The notes beneath the pieces are model-generated. The model searched no databases. It worked only from the letters and a program-made list of their open reading frames with translations, and was not told the DNA's origin. Shown piece by piece: positions 42,894 to 50,813 of a stretch of DNA of 64,000 nt. The first letter of the stretch is position 1. Each line of letters begins with the position of its first letter. A program made the position numbers and the translations under genes. Source of the stretch: an uncultured Fulvivirga sp. (GTDB lineage: Bacteria > Bacteroidota > Bacteroidia > Cytophagales > Cyclobacteriaceae); assembly GCA_947500555.1 (NCBI GenBank), contig CANMSE010000001.1, positions 1,033,375-1,097,374 of the forward strand, written 5' to 3'.

Positions 42894-43925
42894 ATGGCTG
42901 CAAATCAGGCGTTAAGCAACTTCAGACTACATTTTAAGACACTTTTAATAGTGTTACTTCTCACTACTTTGACAGCAAATTTTGCTAATGCTTCAGCTGA
43001 TGATGGTAAAGAGTTTAATGCAAGTGAAGTTATATTGCATCACGTTGTTGATGATCATATCTGGCATTTTGTTGATGGGCACTATGGGACATTATATTTA
43101 CCTGTAATTGTTTATAGTGAGTCTAAAGGTTTTGAAACTTTCTCTTCATCCAATTTCTACGATGAGGATCATACTATTGTTCCTTACAACGGATATGTAA
43201 TGGAACACGGTCAAATTCATTTGGCAGATAATCCGGAAGCTTTTGTATTGGACATATCTATAACCAAAACAGTTCTGATGCTACTGATAACTGCCGTATT
43301 AATTCTTGTTGTATTCTTACAAGTAGCAAAAAAATATAAAAATAATGTTGGCAAGGCACCTTCGGGAATCCAATCATTCTTTGAGCCTATTATTGTCTTT
43401 GTAAGAGATGAAGTGGCAAAACCTAATATAGGTGCTCATTATGAACGGTTTATGCCATTTTTACTTTCATTATTCTTTTTTATTTTATTCGGTAATCTGT
43501 TAGGGCTATTGCCTGGAGCAGCTAATCTTACTGGTAATATTGCAGTTACAACAGTTCTTGCCATTTTCACTTTTGTGATTACTAACATTAATGGTAATAA
43601 GCACTATTGGAAGCATATTTTTTGGACCCCTGGAGTTCCGCTTCCTTTGAAATTCATTATCGTACCAGTTGAGATATTAGGAGTATTTACCAAGCCGTTT
43701 TCATTACTTGTTCGTCTTTTTGTGGCGATTACTGCTGGCCATATTGTTATGCTAGCGCTTATCTGCTTGGTTTTTATTTTTCAAAGCTATGCAGTGGGTG
43801 TAGGTACAACTATTATAGTATTATTTATAAACTTGATTGAACTGCTTGTAGCAGCTATTCAGGCATATGTGTTTACGATGTTTTCAGCACTATACATTGG
43901 TATGGCAACTGAAGATCATCATTAA
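42894..43925 (+). CDS. atpB: ATP synthase F0 subunit a
   Basis: A 343-residue subunit a, longer than the roughly 270 residues usual in proteobacteria. An N-terminal signal-like segment (about 14-33) is followed by a periplasmic stretch of about 90 residues rich in His and Asp (HHVVDDHIWHFVDGHYGTLY) before the first helix. The proton-channel helix carries the essential Arg in SLLVRLFVAITAGH. Five to six membrane helices follow. The extension is common in Bacteroidota. It is the first gene of atpBEFHAG. Confidence 0.95.
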   Translation: MAANQALSNFRLHFKTLLIVLLLTTLTANFANASADDGKEFNASEVILHHVVDDHIWHFVDGHYGTLYLPVIVYSESKGFETFSSSNFYDEDHTIVPYNGYVMEHGQIHLADNPEAFVLDISITKTVLMLLITAVLILVVFLQVAKKYKNNVGKAPSGIQSFFEPIIVFVRDEVAKPNIGAHYERFMPFLLSLFFFILFGNLLGLLPGAANLTGNIAVTTVLAIFTFVITNINGNKHYWKHIFWTPGVPLPLKFIIVPVEILGVFTKPFSLLVRLFVAITAGHIVMLALICLVFIFQSYAVGVGTTIIVLFINLIELLVAAIQAYVFTMFSALYIGMATEDHH

Positions 43926-43943
43926 AATAGAGTTTTTGTTTAA

Positions 43944-44201
<258 letters not shown>

Positions 44202-44211
44202 TTTATCAAAG

Positions 44212-44262
44212 GCCTGTGAGTGCGATAGGCACTTACAGGCTTTTACTTTAAAAGGTAAAAGC
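44212..44262 (+). promoter_or_regulatory. Double hairpin in the atpE-atpF gap
   Basis: First hairpin: GCCTGTGAGTGC (44212-44223) with GCACTTACAGGC (44229-44240), 12 pairs with one G-U, then TTTT. Second: GCTTTTAC (44239-44246) with GTAAAAGC (44255-44262). They share two bases, so they may exclude each other. Position and T-run suggest partial termination or 3'-end stabilisation after atpE. Confidence 0.7.
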
Positions 44263-44277
44263 ATTAATTAAAACAAC

Positions 44278-44772
44278 ATGGAATTACTTACCCCAGGAAC
44301 TGGATTACTTATTTGGCAGGCAATTATTTTTGGTTTGTTATTCTTCCTTTTAGCGAAGTTAGCATGGAAACCGATAATGCAGTCATTGAAGATTCGTGAG
44401 GAGTCTATTCAAGAAGCGTTAGATTCAGCTGAAAAAGCAAAAGAAGAGATGTCTAAGCTTCAGGCAGATAATCAAAAGTTATTAGAAGAGGCGAGAAAGG
44501 AACGAGATGTAATATTGAAGGATGCGCGTGACATAGCAGCTAATTTGAAGGAAGAAGCTAAAACTGATGCATCTAAAGAAGCTCAAAAGCTTATAGAAGA
44601 TGCTAAAGCTGCAATTAATACAGAAAAACAAGCGGCTATGGCCGAGGTTAGAACTCAGGTAGCCGAACTGTCTTTACAGATTACAGAGAAATTGCTAAGA
44701 AAGAACCTTTCTTCTGATAAAGCTCAGAAAGATCTTATACAAGGGTTTATTAAAGACGTAAAATTAAACTAA
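44278..44772 (+). CDS. atpF: ATP synthase F0 subunit b
   Basis: A 164-residue peripheral-stalk subunit. One N-terminal membrane helix (about 8-28, GLLIWQAIIFGLLFFLLAKLAW) with PIMQSLKIREESIQEALDSAEKA is followed by a long charged coiled coil to about residue 150. Length and layout match bacterial subunit b. It links F0 to F1 through AtpH. It starts 76 bases after atpE, the gap being filled by a double hairpin, and ends four bases before atpH. Confidence 0.95.
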   Translation: MELLTPGTGLLIWQAIIFGLLFFLLAKLAWKPIMQSLKIREESIQEALDSAEKAKEEMSKLQADNQKLLEEARKERDVILKDARDIAANLKEEAKTDASKEAQKLIEDAKAAINTEKQAAMAEVRTQVAELSLQITEKLLRKNLSSDKAQKDLIQGFIKDVKLN

Positions 44773-44776
44773 GTAA

Positions 44777-45334
44777 ATGTCTGAGATTAGAGTAGCTTCC
44801 AGGTACGCCAAGTCATTGCTAGAACTAGCAGCAGAGCAAAAAGTGCTTGATCAGGTTCACGATGATATGCTCCAGTTTAGCAAAGTTTGTGATGAGAACA
44901 GGGATTTTTATCTGGTTTTAAGAAATCCCATTATCAATCATGATAAGAAGAGAGCTATTCTTGGCAAGGTCTTCAAGGGAGCTAACAAACTAACCTTGGC
45001 TATTTTCGATATTATTACCCGTAAGAATAGAGAAGCATATTTGCCGGCAATTGCAAAAGAGTTTCACAATAAATACAATGCTTATAAAGGAATTGAAGAA
45101 GCTACTGTAACTACGGCAATACAATTAGATGCGTCACTTAGAAAAGAAATGGAAGCGATGGTGAAGAAGGTGTCTAACCTTGATAAAGTAGAGCTGACAG
45201 AAAAAATAGATGAAGATATCATAGGTGGATACGTATTGACAGTTGGAGATCAGCAGATAGATGATTCACTGAGAACAAAATTGAAGGCTTTGAACTTAAA
45301 GTTCAGCCAAAACCCATATATAAAAGAATTTTAA
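44777..45334 (+). CDS. atpH: ATP synthase F1 subunit delta
   Basis: A 185-residue F1 delta subunit. The N-terminal six-helix domain (about 1-105) has RVASRYAKSLLELAAEQ at the start, and the C-terminal domain has IIGGYVLTVGDQQIDDSLRTKLKAL (about 152-176), the family hallmark. It joins the top of F1 to subunit b. It is separated from atpF by four bases and from atpA by 17. Confidence 0.95.
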   Translation: MSEIRVASRYAKSLLELAAEQKVLDQVHDDMLQFSKVCDENRDFYLVLRNPIINHDKKRAILGKVFKGANKLTLAIFDIITRKNREAYLPAIAKEFHNKYNAYKGIEEATVTTAIQLDASLRKEMEAMVKKVSNLDKVELTEKIDEDIIGGYVLTVGDQQIDDSLRTKLKALNLKFSQNPYIKEF

Positions 45335-45351
45335 TTTAAGATAAACGAGAC

Positions 45352-46932
45352 ATGGCAGACGTAAGACCAGACGAGGTTTCAGCAATATTAAGAGAGCAGC
45401 TTTCAGGCTCTAAAACTGAAGCAGAATTGGAAGAAGTAGGTACCGTACTTGAAGTTGGTGATGGTGTGGCAAGAATCTACGGCCTTTCCAAGGCACAATC
45501 AGGGGAGCTTCTGGAGTTCGAAAATGGATTGAAGGCACTTGTTCTGAACCTAGAAGAAGACAATGTTGGTGCGGTACTTTTGGGTGAATCTAAAGGTATA
45601 AAGGAAGGTGATACAGTAAAAAGAACTGGAAGGATTGCTTCTGTTAATGTAGGTGAAGGAATGGTAGGTAGAGTAGTTGATACTCTTGGTAATCCCATAG
45701 ATGGAAAAGGTCCTATTGAAGGAGAAACCTTTGAAATGCCGTTGGAGCGTAAAGCACCGGGTGTAATCTACCGTCAGCCAGTGAGTGAACCCCTTCAGAC
45801 TGGTATCACAGCAATTGATTCTATGATTCCCATTGGAAGAGGACAAAGGGAGTTAATCATTGGTGATAGACAGACTGGTAAAACAGCTGTAGCGATCGAT
45901 ACAATCATCAACCAAAAAGAATTTTACGAAAGAGGGGAGCCCGTATTTTGTATATACGTGGCTATAGCACAAAAAGCATCTACGGTAGCAAACGTTGTTG
46001 CCTCTTTGGAAAAGGCGGGCGCTATGGACTACACAGTGGTTGTTGCTGCATCGGCTTCTGATCCTGCTCCAATGCAATTTTTCGCTCCTTTTACAGGTGC
46101 TGCAATTGGTGAATTTTTCAGAGATACAGGAAGGCCTGCTTTAGTTATTTATGACGATTTATCAAAACAAGCGGTTGCATATCGTGAGGTTTCGCTTCTT
46201 TTAAGAAGACCCCCGGGACGTGAAGCTTATCCGGGAGATGTATTTTATCTTCACTCAAGATTATTGGAGAGAGCTGCCAAAGTAACGGAAAGTCAGGAAA
46301 TTGCAGAGCAAATGAATGACCTTCCTGATTCGTTGAAAGGAAAAGTAAAAGGTGGCGGGTCGTTAACCGCTCTACCGATTATTGAAACTCAGGCAGGAGA
46401 TGTATCGGCTTATATCCCTACCAATGTGATTTCAATTACAGATGGTCAGATATTTCTGGAAACTAACTTATTTAACTCTGGTATAAGACCAGCAATTAAT
46501 GTTGGTATCTCGGTGTCACGAGTAGGTGGGTCAGCACAAATTAAGTCAATGAAAAAAGTTGCAGGTACGTTGAAACTAGATCAGGCTCAATTTCGTGAAT
46601 TGGAAGCATTTGCTAAGTTCGGATCAGACCTTGATGCTGCTACGAAATTGACCATTGAAAGAGGTAGAAGAAACCTTGAGATATTGAAACAAGCACAATA
46701 TTCTCCTGTTCCTGTTGAAGAGCAAGTAGCTATTATCTTTGTTTCTACTAAAGGTATGATGGACAATGTTCCCGTGGAGAAAGTGAGAGAATTTCAAACT
46801 AACTTCTTAGATACGTTAAGAACAAAACACAGAGATTCTTTGGACTTATTGAAAGCGGGTAAACTTGAAGAAAGTGCTACCAATGCCCTTGCATCAGTAG
46901 CAGAAGATTTATCAAAGCATTATAGCAACTAA
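45352..46932 (+). CDS. atpA: ATP synthase F1 subunit alpha
   Basis: A 526-residue non-catalytic nucleotide-binding subunit. The P-loop GDRQTGKTA is at about 171-179, with the regulatory block [19 protein letters not shown] just before it and the alpha signature [17 protein letters not shown] at about 382-398. The N-terminal beta-barrel (about 25-95) and C-terminal helical domain are complete. The catalytic beta subunit gene (atpD) is not in this operon, nor is atpC; in Bacteroidota they usually lie elsewhere. Confidence 0.97.
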   Translation: MADVRPDEVSAILREQLSGSKTEAELEEVGTVLEVGDGVARIYGLSKAQSGELLEFENGLKALVLNLEEDNVGAVLLGESKGIKEGDTVKRTGRIASVNVGEGMVGRVVDTLGNPIDGKGPIEGETFEMPLERKAPGVIYRQPVSEPLQTGITAIDSMIPIGRGQRELIIGDRQTGKTAVAIDTIINQKEFYERGEPVFCIYVAIAQKASTVANVVASLEKAGAMDYTVVVAASASDPAPMQFFAPFTGAAIGEFFRDTGRPALVIYDDLSKQAVAYREVSLLLRRPPGREAYPGDVFYLHSRLLERAAKVTESQEIAEQMNDLPDSLKGKVKGGGSLTALPIIETQAGDVSAYIPTNVISITDGQIFLETNLFNSGIRPAINVGISVSRVGGSAQIKSMKKVAGTLKLDQAQFRELEAFAKFGSDLDAATKLTIERGRRNLEILKQAQYSPVPVEEQVAIIFVSTKGMMDNVPVEKVREFQTNFLDTLRTKHRDSLDLLKAGKLEESATNALASVAEDLSKHYSN

Positions 46933-46968
46933 TTAAAAGCGGAAGCTTTAAATAAAATTCGACTTTGA

Positions 46969-47847
46969 ATGGCGAGTTTAAAAGAAGTAAAAAGTAGAAT
47001 ACAATCTGTTACCTCAACACAGCAGATAACTAAAGCTATGAAAATGGTGGCGGCTGCTAAGTTGAGACGTGCTCAGGATAATATTACTCAGATGAGACCC
47101 TATGCTGCAAAGCTAGGAGGACTTCTGAAGAATTTATCTTCTCAGGAGAATGATGATAATGGAAGTGACTTTACGGAAGTGAGAGCTGAAGAGAGAATAC
47201 TTCTTATGGTTGTATCTTCTGACAAAGGGCTTTGTGGGGCCTTTAATAGCAATGTATTCAAAGCTACTAATAAACACATTCAGGGAAATTATAAGAGTCA
47301 ATTTGAGCGAGGAAATGTTCACATTATGCCTCTTGGTAAGAAGTCTTTAGACTATTTTACAAAAAGAGACTTTCATGTAATCCCGGACTTTGCTAATATA
47401 TTTACACCTGTTTCCTATGAATCAAGTGCAGCGGCAGCTGAGTTTGCTATGAATGCTTTTGCCAAGGAGACTTACGACAAAGTTGAAATCATTTATAACG
47501 AATTTAAGAACGTTGCCACTCAGATATTAAATACAGAGCAATTTCTACCTGTGCTTCCTCCAGATAATGAAGAAGGCAGTGATTTTGAAATTGATTATAT
47601 CTATCAGCCTTCTAAAGAAGAGATAGTGACTGACCTGATTCCTAAGTCACTAAAAATTCAAGTATATAAAGCTATATTGGACTCCAATGCTGCAGAGCAT
47701 GGTGCTCGTATGACAGCTATGGATCAAGCGACTGATAATGCAGGAGAACTTTTGAAAGAGTTAAAATTGACTTATAATAGAACGAGGCAGGCTGCCATTA
47801 CTAAGGAGATTTTAGAAATCGTTGGTGGAGCTGAAGCATTAGGCTAA
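46969..47847 (+). CDS. atpG: ATP synthase F1 subunit gamma
   Basis: A 292-residue rotor subunit. The N-terminal coiled-coil helix (ASLKEVKSRIQSVTSTQQITKAMKMVAAAKLRRAQ, about 2-36) and C-terminal helix (AMDQATDNAGELLKELKLTYNRTRQAAITKEILEIVGGAEAL) form the central shaft. The middle domain has VSSDKGLCGAFNSNV. It is the last gene of this operon and is followed by a strong terminator shared with hpf. Confidence 0.96.
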   Translation: MASLKEVKSRIQSVTSTQQITKAMKMVAAAKLRRAQDNITQMRPYAAKLGGLLKNLSSQENDDNGSDFTEVRAEERILLMVVSSDKGLCGAFNSNVFKATNKHIQGNYKSQFERGNVHIMPLGKKSLDYFTKRDFHVIPDFANIFTPVSYESSAAAAEFAMNAFAKETYDKVEIIYNEFKNVATQILNTEQFLPVLPPDNEEGSDFEIDYIYQPSKEEIVTDLIPKSLKIQVYKAILDSNAAEHGARMTAMDQATDNAGELLKELKLTYNRTRQAAITKEILEIVGGAEALG

Positions 47848-47866
47848 TATCTAGTCTAATTCAAAT

Positions 47867-47902
47867 AAAAAGGGGTTCATATGATCATATGAACCCCTTT
47901 TT
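47867..47902. terminator. Shared bidirectional terminator between atpG and hpf
   Basis: A nearly perfect 36-base palindrome: AAAAAGGGGTTCATAT against ATATGAACCCCTTTTT around a GATC centre. It works on both strands, at the convergent junction. Confidence 0.93.
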
Positions 47903-47918
47903 ATTTGATAGAGTATCT

Positions 47919-48215
47919 TTAGTGGGCTACCTGTTTCACTTTAAGTTTTCTTATTTGCCTTCTTAAAGCCTCAGTAGCTTGGTCAGTACCTTCTTCAAAA
48001 GACTTTGCAACCTCCTTAGCAAATAACTGATTGCCAGGAATATTTAGTTTTATCTCTACGGTTTTATTCTCAATACCGGTATTATTTATTCTCAAAAATA
48101 CTTCCCCGTCAACTATATGGTCGTGGAAAGTCTCCAACTTATCTACCTTTCGCTGTATGAAGTCAATCAATTTTTGATCTGCGTCAAAGTGAATGGAATG
48201 AATCTGTAGCTTCAT
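47919..48215 (-). CDS. hpf: Ribosome hibernation-promoting factor (short HPF)
   Basis: A 98-residue protein of the HPF/RaiA (S30AE) family. Opening strand LQIHSIHFDADQKLIDFIQRKVDKLE and the later IENKTVEIKLNIPGNQLFAKE and FEEGTDQATEALRRQIRKLK match the beta-alpha-beta-beta-beta-alpha fold. It lacks the C-terminal dimerisation domain, so it is the short form that binds in the decoding channel of stalled ribosomes. It lies 30 bases after xerC, downstream of rpsU, so its transcript may depend on that operon. Confidence 0.92.
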   Translation of the reverse strand: MKLQIHSIHFDADQKLIDFIQRKVDKLETFHDHIVDGEVFLRINNTGIENKTVEIKLNIPGNQLFAKEVAKSFEEGTDQATEALRRQIRKLKVKQVAH

Positions 48216-48245
48216 ATTCTTACATTTTAATGGTTAATAAATAAT

Positions 48246-49127
48246 TTACGCTTTTGGGTGCGCCTGGTCAAAGACCGATTTCAATTTTTCAAGAGAGTTA
48301 TGGGTATAAACTTGTGTGGCCGCCAGACTGGTATGACCAAGCAAATCTTTTACAGCGTTTAACTCTGCTCCTTTATTTAATAAGTGCGTAGCAAATGTGT
48401 GGCGCAACACATGAGGACTACGCTTGTCAATAGTTGTAAATAAATTTAAGTATTTTTTTACAAGGCGGTATACAAACATTGGATAACATGGTTGCCCTTT
48501 ATCTGTAACGAGTAATTCAGCGTTGTATTCTGAATTAGATAATTTCTTTTTTTCTGATTGGTACTCTTTTATTACTTTCTCCAAACTTGAGGAAAAAGGA
48601 ATAATACGCTCCTTATTTCTTTTTCCCAGCACTTTGATAGTTTTATTTGAAGGGTTGATATCACTTTCTTTTAGTGATACTAATTCTGACAACCTAATGC
48701 CAGTACCATAAAGTAATTCCAAGATTAATCTATCACGAAGTCCGGTAAAATCATCGCTAAATTCACAATTATCAAGGAGGAGGTTCATGTCTTTCTCATT
48801 GACAAACTGAGGAAGCTTTTTGCTTGTTTTTAGAAGCCGAATTTTTGTCGTTGGATCTTTGTCGATGGCTCCTTGCTTCAGTAGAAATTTGTAATAAGCT
48901 CGTAAAGAGGCAATCTTTCTATTAATTGATTTGGGTTGAATTTTGCCTTCAACAAGGCTTACTATCCAACCTCTCAATGTGCTATGATTTACATCTTCAG
49001 GTGGCAAACCATCATACTGCTCGCTAAGGTATGCAGTTAGTTGATCTAAGTCTGTATTGTATGAGAAGACGGTATGTTTACTGTAGCGCTTCTCGAATTG
49101 TAGGTATTTAAGAAAAGATTCCCGCAT
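48246..49127 (-). CDS. xerC: Tyrosine recombinase XerC-type
   Basis: A 293-residue tyrosine recombinase. The N-terminal SAM-like DNA-binding domain (1-95) opens SFLKYLQFEKRYSKHTVFSYNTDL. The catalytic domain has the first Arg in GTGIRLSELV, His-x-x-Arg in HVLRHTFATHLL, His in LLGHTSLAATQ and the nucleophile Tyr in VYTH. All residues are present. This is the housekeeping dimer-resolution type, not a phage integrase: there are no phage genes or att repeats. Its ATG directly follows the T-run of a hairpin terminator. Confidence 0.93.
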   Translation of the reverse strand: MRESFLKYLQFEKRYSKHTVFSYNTDLDQLTAYLSEQYDGLPPEDVNHSTLRGWIVSLVEGKIQPKSINRKIASLRAYYKFLLKQGAIDKDPTTKIRLLKTSKKLPQFVNEKDMNLLLDNCEFSDDFTGLRDRLILELLYGTGIRLSELVSLKESDINPSNKTIKVLGKRNKERIIPFSSSLEKVIKEYQSEKKKLSNSEYNAELLVTDKGQPCYPMFVYRLVKKYLNLFTTIDKRSPHVLRHTFATHLLNKGAELNAVKDLLGHTSLAATQVYTHNSLEKLKSVFDQAHPKA

Positions 49128-49169
49128 AAAAAATTAGTACTACCTCACAATTGGGGGTAGTACTAATTT
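49128..49169 (-). terminator. Hairpin terminator or attenuator between rpsU and xerC
   Basis: On the minus strand, AAATTAGTACTACC pairs with GGTAGTACTAATTT (14 pairs) across an 11-base loop, followed by TTT directly before the xerC ATG. A strong intrinsic terminator by shape, but it is placed so that xerC and hpf need readthrough. Confidence 0.88.
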
Positions 49170-49198
49170 AATGAATTAAAGCAGGAATAAGCCTTCGA

Positions 49199-49393
49199 TT
49201 AATAATTTTCTTCAGCGTATTTTCCTTGAATATATTTTGCTTTGATTACTTCAGTTCTTCTAGAAACAGAAGGTTTTTCATAGAATGTTCTAGATCTAAG
49301 TTCTTTTAAAACACCAGTTTTTTCAAACTTTTTCTTAAATCTCTTAAGAGCTTTGTCTATAGATTCGTTTTCCTTTACGTTAATTATAATCAT
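49199..49393 (-). CDS. rpsU: Ribosomal protein bS21
   Basis: A 64-residue bS21. Family blocks are [21 protein letters not shown] and the Arg-rich [16 protein letters not shown]. In Bacteroidota, bS21 helps hide the anti-Shine-Dalgarno end of 16S rRNA. Its own mRNA here carries the only strong Shine-Dalgarno I found in the window, suggesting autoregulation. A promoter-like TAAATTTG is 35 bases upstream, and a hairpin terminator lies after the gene. Confidence 0.95.
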   Translation of the reverse strand: MIIINVKENESIDKALKRFKKKFEKTGVLKELRSRTFYEKPSVSRRTEVIKAKYIQGKYAEENY

Positions 49394-49399
49394 AATATT

Positions 49400-49414
49400 G
49401 GACCACCTCCCTTC
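49400..49414 (-). promoter_or_regulatory. Extended Shine-Dalgarno of rpsU
   Basis: The minus strand reads GAAGGGAGGTGGTCC, matching 13 of 15 bases of the complement of the 16S rRNA 3' end (GAAAGGAGGTGATCC). GGAGG ends 12 bases before the ATG. Confidence 0.9.
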
Positions 49415-49427
49415 ATTTTTCGGACTG

Positions 49428-49435
49428 CAAATTTA
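49428..49435 (-). promoter_or_regulatory. -7 element of the rpsU promoter
   Basis: TAAATTTG on the minus strand is an exact TAnnTTTG match followed by CAGTCC; 19 bases upstream is TTTT. This gives a 5' leader of only about 30 bases containing the Shine-Dalgarno. Confidence 0.65.
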
Positions 49436-49482
49436 TAGAATAATTTCTATAATTAAAACAGATGTGAGAAAGGTGATTCTGT

Positions 49483-50652
49483 CTATTTAAGTATTGCTCG
49501 CGATATTACAAGTTTCTGAATTTCTGATGTTCCTTCACCAATTGTGCAAAGTTTAACATCTCGATAAAACTTTTCGACAGGGTAGTCTTTCGTAAATCCA
49601 TAACCTCCAAAGATTTGTACAGCATCATTGGCTGCTTCAACGGCAATTTCCGAAGCGTAATATTTAGCCATAGCAGATTCTTTATTGATTGATTTGCCCT
49701 GGTTCTTTAACTCAGAGGCTTGCATGATAAGAAGTTTGGCGGCTTCAATTTTTGTAGCCATGTCAGCAAGTTTAAAGGCGATTCCTTGAAATTTTGAGAT
49801 TGGTTGGTTGAATTGCTCTCTTTCCTGAGAATATTGTAATGCCGCTTCATAAGCTCCCTGGGCAATACCTAAACTTAACGCAGCGATAGAAATTCTGCCA
49901 CCGTCAAGTATTTTCATCGATTGAATGAAACCTTCACCTACTTCACCCAAAATTTGATCTTTATGTACTTTACAGTTGTCAAAAATCATTTCTGCAGTTT
50001 CAGAGGCTCTCATGCCTAGCTTATTTTCTTTTCTACCACCTGCAAAGCCTGGGGTTCCTCTTTCAACAACAAAGGCGGTCATTCCATGCGAATCCCCAAT
50101 TTCTCCAGTTCTGGCAATGACTACAGCTACATTTCCTGAAATCCCATGGGTAATAAAGTTTTTGGCTCCATTTAACACGTAATGATCACCATCTTTTACA
50201 GCTACTGTTTTCATATTACCCGCATCAGAACCGGTATTAGGTTCTGTAAGCCCCCAAGCTCCAATCCATTCTCCTGTAGCTAGTTTTGGGATGTATTTTG
50301 ATTTTTGTGCTTCGTTTCCAAACATCATAATATGACCTGTACAGAGAGAATTGTGTGCGGCCATAGAAAGGCCTATAGAGCTGTCGATTTTAGACAATTC
50401 TACAATAGCAGTGACATACTCATGATATCCAAAGCCAGAGCCTCCATATTCTTGAGGAACCAATACACCCATAAGTCCTAGCTCACCTAGTTTATGGAAA
50501 AGGTCAACTGGAAATTCCTGGGTTTCATCCCATTCCATCATGTTCGGACGGATTTCCTTTTCACCAAAATCTTTGATCATTTGAGAGATCATTTTCTGAT
50601 TCTCATTTTCTTCAAACCCTATTGCTGAAGGGGCTTCTAAAACTTCACTCAT
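49483..50652 (-). CDS. Acyl-CoA dehydrogenase
   Basis: A 389-residue FAD flavoprotein that oxidises acyl-CoA to trans-2-enoyl-CoA. Seen are [17 protein letters not shown] (FAD/substrate block, about 135-151), the [15 protein letters not shown] stretch, and a C-terminal [39 protein letters not shown]. The catalytic Glu is expected in the IGEGTSE region. Short-chain or branched-chain specificity cannot be told. It is monocistronic with a well-formed promoter and an operator-like dyad over its -33 element. Confidence 0.95.
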   Translation of the reverse strand: MSEVLEAPSAIGFEENENQKMISQMIKDFGEKEIRPNMMEWDETQEFPVDLFHKLGELGLMGVLVPQEYGGSGFGYHEYVTAIVELSKIDSSIGLSMAAHNSLCTGHIMMFGNEAQKSKYIPKLATGEWIGAWGLTEPNTGSDAGNMKTVAVKDGDHYVLNGAKNFITHGISGNVAVVIARTGEIGDSHGMTAFVVERGTPGFAGGRKENKLGMRASETAEMIFDNCKVHKDQILGEVGEGFIQSMKILDGGRISIAALSLGIAQGAYEAALQYSQEREQFNQPISKFQGIAFKLADMATKIEAAKLLIMQASELKNQGKSINKESAMAKYYASEIAVEAANDAVQIFGGYGFTKDYPVEKFYRDVKLCTIGEGTSEIQKLVISRAILK

Positions 50653-50675
50653 CTTTTTTGATATTTATTATTCCT

Positions 50676-50706
50676 CAAAATTACCTATTAAATATTCATA
50701 CCCAAA
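50676..50706 (-). promoter_or_regulatory. Promoter of the acyl-CoA dehydrogenase gene
   Basis: On the minus strand, TTTG (50706-50703), exactly 19 bases, then TAATTTTG (50683-50676): a full match to the Bacteroidota consensus, 24 bases from the ATG. Confidence 0.85.
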
Positions 50707-50720
50707 CGAATGTTAGTTTG
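50703..50720. promoter_or_regulatory. Operator-like dyad over the acd -33 element
   Basis: CAAAC-n-AA-nn-TT-n-GTTTG, an 18-base dyad with 14 symmetric bases. It covers the -33 TTTG of the acyl-CoA dehydrogenase promoter, as expected for a repressor site of the TetR/FadR sort. The regulator gene is not in the window. Confidence 0.45.
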
Positions 50721-50778
50721 GTTTTGTGAAACGACAGTTTTTAATGTACTCTATTGATGCAATTTCCCTTTTTAAGCC

Positions 50779-50786
50779 TATTTTTG
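50779..50786 (+). promoter_or_regulatory. -7 element for ugd
   Basis: TATTTTTG is an exact TAnnTTTG match; a TTG lies 22 bases upstream (50754-50756). It is 27 bases before the chosen ATG, so the earlier in-frame start at 50754 would lie upstream of the transcript. Confidence 0.6.
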
Positions 50787-50813
50787 CGACCAATTTTAAC
50801 AAGCGTTATAATT

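Noticed and set aside
48246..49127. XerC-type recombinase as a sign of a mobile element
   Set aside because: It groups by sequence with housekeeping XerC, sits between ribosome genes, and has no phage genes or attachment repeats around it.
50754..50813. Longer N-terminus for UDP-glucose dehydrogenase
   Set aside because: The promoter -7 element lies inside this stretch, and the conserved Rossmann strand begins at the ATG at 50814.
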